DNA from: Candidatus Uhrbacteria bacterium
GTDB taxonomy: Bacteria; Patescibacteriota; Patescibacteriia; UBA9934; GWF2-40-263
Direction: 5' to 3'
NCBI GenBank assembly: GCA_903831335.1
Contig: CAIKXH010000032.1
Location: 1-11,091 of the forward strand
DNA length: 11,091 nt
Within the stretch, counting starts at the first letter, position 1. Each line of letters begins with the position of its first letter. Below are positions 7,213 through 11,091 of this stretch, one piece after another. The translations under genes were made by a program, and so were the position numbers. Below the pieces are notes generated by a model. The model worked only from the letters and a program-made list of their open reading frames with translations, was not told the DNA's origin and did not search any database.

Positions 7213-8634
7213 ATGAACGTTGTTACTCGATTTGCCCCATCACCAACAGGATATCTTCACGTCGGCGGTTTACGCACGGCGCTTTATAGTTATTTATACG
7301 CAAAACAACAAAAGGGGACATTCCTTTTGCGCATTGAAGATACAGACCAAGCACGGCTTGTAGAAGGCGCTGTTGAAGCGCTTATCTCAACCCTTAAAAC
7401 AATGGGCCTCCCTCCGGACAGAGAACCATACATTCAGTCACAGCGTCTTGGTCTCTATCGTGAGCATGTTCAGCGACTCCTTGATAAAGGCGATGCGTAT
7501 TATTGTTTTTGTTCCAAAGAACGATTAACAGCCCTTCGTGAAGAACAACAAGCAATGAAGTCTCCAATGAAATACGATCGCATGTGTTTACATTTATCTA
7601 AGGATGAAATCGCATCAAAACTCGCCTCAAATGAACCATATGTTGTTCGTTTGCTCGTCCCAGAAGGGAAGACAACGTTCACTGACGAGATTCGTGGTGA
7701 GATTACGATCGAAAACAAAGAAGTAGATGATCAGGTCTTGTTAAAAACAGACGGATTTCCAACATATCACCTCGCCGTTGTTGTGGATGATAATGATATG
7801 CACGTTACACACATTATTCGCGGTGATGAGTGGATTTCGTCTGTGCCAAAACATGTCATTCTCTACAACATGTTTGGTTTTGCGATTCCAAAATTTGCGC
7901 ACTTGCCACTTATCCTAAACCCAGACAAGTCCAAGTTGTCTAAACGACAAGGAGATGTTGCAGTTGAAGACTATCTTGCAAAGGGATATCTCCCAGAAAC
8001 ACTTATTAATTTCGTTGCGTTGCTCGGATTCAATCCAACTGCCGATCGAGAAATCTATACGTTTAATGAGTTAATCGAACTGTTTGATCTCTCAAAAATC
8101 AATAAAAGCGGTGCGGTTTTTGATCATGCAAAACTTGATTGGATGAACGGCATGTATCTTCGAACCAAATCAACACAAGAAATTCTCACTCTTGCAAAGC
8201 CGTTTCTTGAAAAAGCAAACGTGGAGATCAACTCTGCATTTTTGACACGCATCTGCGAAATTGAAAAAGATCGCCTCGTTACTCTGCAAGATCTTGCAGA
8301 TCGCGCACTGGAGTATTTAAGTGCCATTGAATACGACCCAGCAATGCTCGTCTGGAAAAAGGCAGATGTCGCTGATGCACGAATGCATCTTCATTCACTG
8401 CAAACACTCCTTGAAGGCACGTTGAACGAAACGTTTGATGATCGCGCGCTTCTCGAAGCGTCTGTAAAGAAGTATATTGAAGAAGGAAGTTATCAAAATG
8501 GAAATGTCTTGTGGCCACTGCGTGCTGCATTATCAGGAAAAGAAAAATCTCCAAATCCATTTGAATTGATTTGGATGTTTGGTAAAGAAGAATCTCTTAA
8601 AAGACTCTCTCACGCACTTTCGCTCTTAAAATAG
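7213..8634 (+). CDS. gltX: Glutamate--tRNA ligase
   Basis: It charges tRNA-Glu with glutamate using ATP in the cytoplasm; in lineages lacking GlnRS it may also mischarge tRNA-Gln for GatCAB. The 473 residues are the usual bacterial length. The class I 'HIGH' box is in RFAPSPTGYLHVGG (6-19), with RIEDTD at 40-45. A zinc site of CFC (Cys98, Cys100) and MCLH (Cys125, His127) matches the spacing of the Escherichia coli enzyme. LLKTDGFPTYHLAVVVDD (176-193), RGDEW (203-207) and the KMSKS box as SKLSKRQGD (240-248) follow, then the anticodon-binding helices. The start at 7213 places FAPSPTG seven residues in, as in relatives; an in-frame ATG at 7126 would overlap the upstream gene by 41 nt and add a low-complexity tail. 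There is no Shine-Dalgarno, only pyrimidines, before the ATG. The next gene starts 2 nt after the TAG stop. Confidence 0.97.
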   Translation: MNVVTRFAPSPTGYLHVGGLRTALYSYLYAKQQKGTFLLRIEDTDQARLVEGAVEALISTLKTMGLPPDREPYIQSQRLGLYREHVQRLLDKGDAYYCFCSKERLTALREEQQAMKSPMKYDRMCLHLSKDEIASKLASNEPYVVRLLVPEGKTTFTDEIRGEITIENKEVDDQVLLKTDGFPTYHLAVVVDDNDMHVTHIIRGDEWISSVPKHVILYNMFGFAIPKFAHLPLILNPDKSKLSKRQGDVAVEDYLAKGYLPETLINFVALLGFNPTADREIYTFNELIELFDLSKINKSGAVFDHAKLDWMNGMYLRTKSTQEILTLAKPFLEKANVEINSAFLTRICEIEKDRLVTLQDLADRALEYLSAIEYDPAMLVWKKADVADARMHLHSLQTLLEGTLNETFDDRALLEASVKKYIEEGSYQNGNVLWPLRAALSGKEKSPNPFELIWMFGKEESLKRLSHALSLLK

Positions 8635-8636
8635 CT

Positions 8637-9842
8637 ATGTCCCACGTTTGGGCAAAAAAACTTATTCCTGTTATCGGAATTCTGATTCTGGTTTTTTGTG
8701 TTGGTGCGCAGCGTGTTATTGCAGAAAATCAACCTTCAGAGAGTGAGTTGGAGGTCCAAAAATCCATTCAAGAGAAGAAAAATAACATTGAGCAGTTAAA
8801 CCTTCAAATAGAAGATTATAAGAAGAAAATTGAGCAAAAGCAATCAGAAAAATTGTCGCTCTCAAATGAGATGGATCTTTTGCAAAACCGCATTGAAAAA
8901 ACACAACTTCAAATAGATGAAACAAACGCCAAAATCGATTTAGCGAATGTGGAAATTGCTGAAACGGAGGTAAAAATCGCGGAGACAAAAAAGAAACTTG
9001 AGCGACAAATAGAATTAATTACAAACGTTGTTCATGAAATCCAGGCGCAGGACAATACGCTTCCAATCGAGCTTTTTTATGGCTCAGATCGATTCTCTGC
9101 ACTTCTTGATACAATTCAAAAATTGGAACAAATTAATGAGGATCTATCTCAGTCCGTAAAAGAAGCAAAAAATACACAGGCCATCTTAGCCCAGTCAAAA
9201 GAGCAAGAAGAATCGCAACGAGATCAACTCGAAGTCTTGGAACAGTCTCTTGTCAAAGAAAAGGAGCGCTTTAATGATGAAACAGAAGCAAAGCAGGTTC
9301 TTTTTGACGCAACACAACAATCAGAAAAGCGTTTTCAAAAATTACTGCAGGAGCTGAAGCAAGAGCAAGTCTTTGTACAAAATCAAATAAAGCAGTTAAG
9401 TGTACGATTGGAAAATAAAATCCAACCTTCTGATCAAATAGGCGGGGGACTGCTCATGTGGCCTATTAATCCGAATGCTCGTGGTGTTTCTGCGCACTTT
9501 CATGACCCGACCTATCCATTCAGAAACTTGTTTGAACATCCAGGAATAGACTTACCTGCACCTATTGGAACTTCCATTCGTTCAGCGGCTGCAGGATATG
9601 TGGCGTGGACAAGAAGGGGAGCACAGTATGGAAATTACGTCATGGTGATTCATTCAGACGGAATTGCTACGCTCTATGCCCATCTTTCACGAATAGACGT
9701 TGTTGCAGATCAATTTATTCCACGTGGCGGTCAAATTGGACTTGTAGGTGTTACAGGACTCACAACAGGACCTCATCTCCATTTTGAAGTGCGAAAAGAG
9801 GGGATACCTACTAATCCAATGAATTATCTTCAATCCCAATAA
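8637..9842 (+). CDS. Secreted coiled-coil M23 (LytM) murein endopeptidase, EnvC/PcsB-like
   Basis: The 401-residue product has an N-terminal signal or anchor segment (KK at 7-8, hydrophobic 9-24, possible cleavage near Ala29). A long Glu/Lys/Gln-rich coiled coil follows (about 35-135 and 155-262). It is broken by a short hydrophobic stretch TLPIELFYGS (141-150), like the hinge of EnvC and PcsB. The C-terminal M23 domain (about 272-398) keeps the full zinc site: HPGIDL (His301, Asp305) and GPHLHFE (His382), with catalytic His349 in LYAHLS and His380. It should therefore be an active Gly/D-Ala-type crosslink hydrolase rather than a LytM activator that has lost its metal site. Coiled-coil M23 proteins generally act in daughter-cell separation under FtsEX control, but ftsEX is not in the window. 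It lies 2 nt after gltX and 4 nt before the next gene, so cotranscription is likely. Confidence 0.93.
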   Translation: MSHVWAKKLIPVIGILILVFCVGAQRVIAENQPSESELEVQKSIQEKKNNIEQLNLQIEDYKKKIEQKQSEKLSLSNEMDLLQNRIEKTQLQIDETNAKIDLANVEIAETEVKIAETKKKLERQIELITNVVHEIQAQDNTLPIELFYGSDRFSALLDTIQKLEQINEDLSQSVKEAKNTQAILAQSKEQEESQRDQLEVLEQSLVKEKERFNDETEAKQVLFDATQQSEKRFQKLLQELKQEQVFVQNQIKQLSVRLENKIQPSDQIGGGLLMWPINPNARGVSAHFHDPTYPFRNLFEHPGIDLPAPIGTSIRSAAAGYVAWTRRGAQYGNYVMVIHSDGIATLYAHLSRIDVVADQFIPRGGQIGLVGVTGLTTGPHLHFEVRKEGIPTNPMNYLQSQ

Positions 9843-9846
9843 TCTT

Positions 9847-10083
9847 ATGGAAATACAACTTGTCGTCCTCTTAAAAATCGCTGGTTGGATTCTAACAATC
9901 GGCCCACTCGCAGCTTTTCTTCTTTTTGCAATCATCATGGTCCGTGAGATCGCAAACAATGATGACGAAAGCCTTAAGGGGCTTGTGAGCATCGGATTTA
10001 TCTTATTTGGAATAGGGGTGGTATTTCTGGTAGTAAGTTACCTCGGATCCTATTTTATGGGATCTTCTTCAGGGAATATATAG
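9847..10083 (+). CDS. Small two-helix membrane protein of unknown function
   Basis: I do not recognise a family. The 78 residues form two hydrophobic segments, about 5-33 and 46-70, joined by a charged loop (REIANNDDESLK, about 33-44). The tail is short and polar (GSSSGNI). The gene begins 4 nt after the M23 gene and is the last in the unit before an intrinsic terminator, so it is probably cotranslated with the peptidase. It could be a helper or membrane partner of that envelope enzyme, but this is only a guess from position. No ribosome-binding site is seen; the ATG is the first in frame after the upstream stop. Confidence 0.75.
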   Translation: MEIQLVVLLKIAGWILTIGPLAAFLLFAIIMVREIANNDDESLKGLVSIGFILFGIGVVFLVVSYLGSYFMGSSSGNI

Positions 10084-10095
10084 AGGAGAAAAAAA

Positions 10096-10149
10096 ATGAA
10101 GCAAAAGAAAATCACACTCTCACGTGTGATTTTTTCTTCCATTATTTAG
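10096..10149 (+). CDS. Possible 17-residue micro-ORF lying across the terminator
   Basis: ATG at 10096 follows an ideal Shine-Dalgarno, AGGAG at 10084-10088 with 7-nt spacing, the best in the window. The frame reads MKQKKITLSRVIFSSII and ends in TAG at 10147. Its codons span the whole hairpin of the downstream terminator, so ribosomes here would open the stem. It could be a leader-type regulatory peptide or simply chance in the A-rich arm of a terminator. Coding status is unproven and the peptide matches nothing I know. Confidence 0.25.
   Translation: MKQKKITLSRVIFSSII
10108..10135 (+). terminator. Rho-independent terminator of the glycosyltransferase-gltX-M23 unit
   Basis: A 10-bp perfect stem AAAATCACAC / GTGTGATTTT (10108-10117 and 10124-10133) encloses a 6-nt loop TCTCAC, and the T run continues to 10135. 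It begins 25 nt after the last clear stop codon. The minus-strand copy ends in TTTTCTTTT, so it may also stop leftward transcripts coming from ftsQ. Confidence 0.88.
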
Positions 10150-10177
10150 TGTCGCACAATATATCTTATACGACACA
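10149..10177. repeat. Hairpin element A of the convergent region
   Basis: The inverted repeat GTGTCG (10149-10154) and CGACAC (10171-10176) has a 16-nt AT-rich loop. It ends in the 9-mer TACGACACA, which recurs in element B about 320 nt away. No T run follows directly, so it does not look like a terminator. Confidence 0.5.
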
Positions 10178-10263
10178 ACAGGATCGCTTCCCAGAAACAG
10201 GGGGTATCAGAGTACCTTGTATTTTGTCTCAATTTAGCACAATAATTCGTTTTTTCAGCCTTT

Positions 10264-10279
10264 CGCTCTCTTTAGAGCG
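10264..10279. repeat. Short perfect hairpin
   Basis: CGCTCT (10264-10269) and AGAGCG (10274-10279) pair perfectly around a CTTT loop. Neither strand has a continuous T run directly after it, so terminator activity would be weak at best. Its role is unknown. Confidence 0.4.
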
Positions 10280-10466
10280 GTTTGTGGTTTGACGACAATA
10301 TAACATTGCTCGTTCGTCTAAATTTTAATTTTGAAAAATAGTTTTGATGCGTAATACACATTATCTCTTTATACAAATATCTCCTAGCTTAAACATTCAT
10401 AACTTCTCCATATCTTTATACCTACCATAGACTGATCGTGATCTCTCAAAGTACCCCCCCTCCCTG

Positions 10467-10501
10467 TCATGTGCGAGCATTAAATATTTTACGACACATG
10501 A
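10467..10501. repeat. Hairpin element B of the convergent region
   Basis: The inverted repeat TCATGTG (10467-10473) and CACATGA (10495-10501) can extend by CG/CG with one bulged A, around an AT-rich loop. It carries TACGACACA (10490-10498), identical to a 9-mer in element A, and has the same overall layout and length. It lies 8 nt beyond the ftsQ stop codon. Confidence 0.5.
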
Positions 10502-10509
10502 TGATTCAT

Positions 10510-11091
10510 CTACTTATAATACACATGATCACCAAATCTTAGATCTATGTATTGCAAACGAGATGTATCTTTAATTGTTTCACGTATGATTGTTTGTAAT
10601 CTGCGTGCTTGTTCATTTATATCCCCTTCTGGGTCAAATAAAATTGTGTAACCTTGTTCTGTTATAATTCCCATCCATTTTCCTGTTTGCAAATCAATTT
10701 GTGTTTCTTTAAATGGGATTCCTTGTGCCACTAAAAGTTGTTGGAAGGAAAGAATGTGTGCAATTTGTTCTTCTGACAAGATTTGGTCCCCTACCCCAAC
10801 AGGTTTATTATTTCTATCTAAAAAAATTGGGAGCTTGATGTTTATTGCTTGCGCATCGATTTTTTGCGTTAAAATTCCATGCAGATCAGACAAATATGTT
10901 TCCCCGTTTGTTTTCCAGATGATATCAGAGGTTCTTTGCTTAACCGAGATGGTCAGAATGCGTTTCTTTAATTGCACATCTAATTGATCGAATGCAAAGC
11001 TTGTTGCAAGATATTCCCTGAATTTCTTTTTTGAAAAAAGAAATTTATTTGTGTTATGAAAAAAAATGAGATGAGATTCATTGAGATACGC
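10510..11091 (-). CDS. ftsQ: FtsQ-type cell division protein, C-terminal part (5' end outside window)
   Basis: The frame is open from the right edge to TAG at 10510, giving 193 residues; the N terminus, transmembrane helix and most of the POTRA domain lie outside the window. Visible parts follow the FtsQ/DivIB layout: SHLIFFHNTNKFLF, then FDQLDVQLKKRILTISVKQRT (the strand pair that carries the family's 'V-x-R-x-xP-xTLxIxVxER' motif), IIWKTNGETYLSDLHGIL, GVGDQILSEEQI, a GYTILFDPEGDINEQARRL block and a final YIDLRFGDHVYYK. FtsQ links early and late divisome proteins through FtsB/FtsL at the septal membrane. A GTG at 10977 could be mistaken for the start, but similarity and the open frame continue beyond it. 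No terminator is obvious directly after the stop. Confidence 0.78.
   Translation of the reverse strand, partial: AYLNESHLIFFHNTNKFLFSKKKFREYLATSFAFDQLDVQLKKRILTISVKQRTSDIIWKTNGETYLSDLHGILTQKIDAQAINIKLPIFLDRNNKPVGVGDQILSEEQIAHILSFQQLLVAQGIPFKETQIDLQTGKWMGIITEQGYTILFDPEGDINEQARRLQTIIRETIKDTSRLQYIDLRFGDHVYYK

Larger units (their letters stand above)
10150..10509. other. Non-coding stretch between converging genes
   Basis: About 360 nt with no convincing gene in either direction. It holds hairpin elements A and B near its ends, a short perfect hairpin at 10264-10279, GGTA-6 nt-TACC near 10203, and a C7 tract (10454-10460) next to CCC, giving the minus strand GGGAGGGGGGG just downstream of ftsQ. 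The rest is AT-rich and unremarkable. An uncharacterised non-coding RNA or a 3' untranslated region of ftsQ are possible; no known RNA family is recognisable. Confidence 0.5.

Noticed and set aside
10264..10279. Hairpin considered as an ftsQ terminator
   Set aside because: The stem is only 6 bp and no T run follows directly on the minus strand; it lies about 230 nt beyond the stop codon.
10287..10361. 24-codon minus-strand frame starting at 10361 with a distant AGGAG
   Set aside because: Spacing to the AGGAG is too long, the peptide has no recognisable feature, and nothing supports coding.
10515..10520. TATAAT as a plus-strand promoter -10 box
   Set aside because: It lies inside the 3' end of ftsQ, has no good -35 box, and no plus-strand gene follows.

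Overview
The window looks like a compact, AT-rich bacterial genome segment, most likely from Candidatus Patescibacteria (Candidate Phyla Radiation). The grounds are a PriA-like primosomal protein without recognisable ATPase motifs, a secreted lysozyme-like protein with 'KRPI'-type repeats, an FtsQ ending in the YIDLRFGDxVYYK motif, 2-4 nt gene spacing or overlaps, and near-absence of Shine-Dalgarno sites. The lineage is an inference from family resemblance; no rRNA is present. The code looks standard: TAA, TGA and TAG all end genes here.

Layout. Minus strand, positions 1-3565, is one transcription unit read leftward: a secreted repeat protein (2144-3565), a LigB/MEMO-like protein (1356-2147, ATGA overlap), and a PriA-like gene (1353 running off the left edge) that carries an in-frame TAG at its 49th codon. 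A good -35/-10 promoter sits directly in front of the first gene and would give an almost leaderless mRNA. Upstream of it, clpB (3630-6272, minus) ends in its own intrinsic terminator. clpB has a perfect CIRCE operator overlapping a near-consensus promoter, so it is expected to be an HrcA-repressed heat-shock gene.

A back-to-back promoter pair between 6294 and 6360 also drives the rightward unit: a WecG/TagA/CpsF glycosyltransferase (6369-7166), gltX (7213-8634), a coiled-coil M23 peptidase (8637-9842) and a 78-residue two-helix membrane protein (9847-10083), followed by an intrinsic terminator. Three 18-nt imperfect tandem repeats fill the gap before gltX. The only strong Shine-Dalgarno site in the window precedes a 17-codon open frame lying across that terminator.

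From about 10150 to 10509, between converging genes, no gene is visible. This stretch holds two related imperfect hairpins sharing a 9-mer, a short perfect hairpin and a C7 tract. The right edge holds the C-terminal part of a minus-strand ftsQ gene.

Functionally, the window mixes envelope work (glycosyl transfer, murein cleavage, septal FtsQ, a secreted lysozyme-like protein) with housekeeping (ClpB disaggregation, glutamyl-tRNA synthesis, primosome). I see no CRISPR array, tRNA, rRNA, transposase or phage gene, and no clear novel multi-gene system. The items most worth checking are the interrupted degenerate PriA, the leaderless starts and the convergent-region hairpins.
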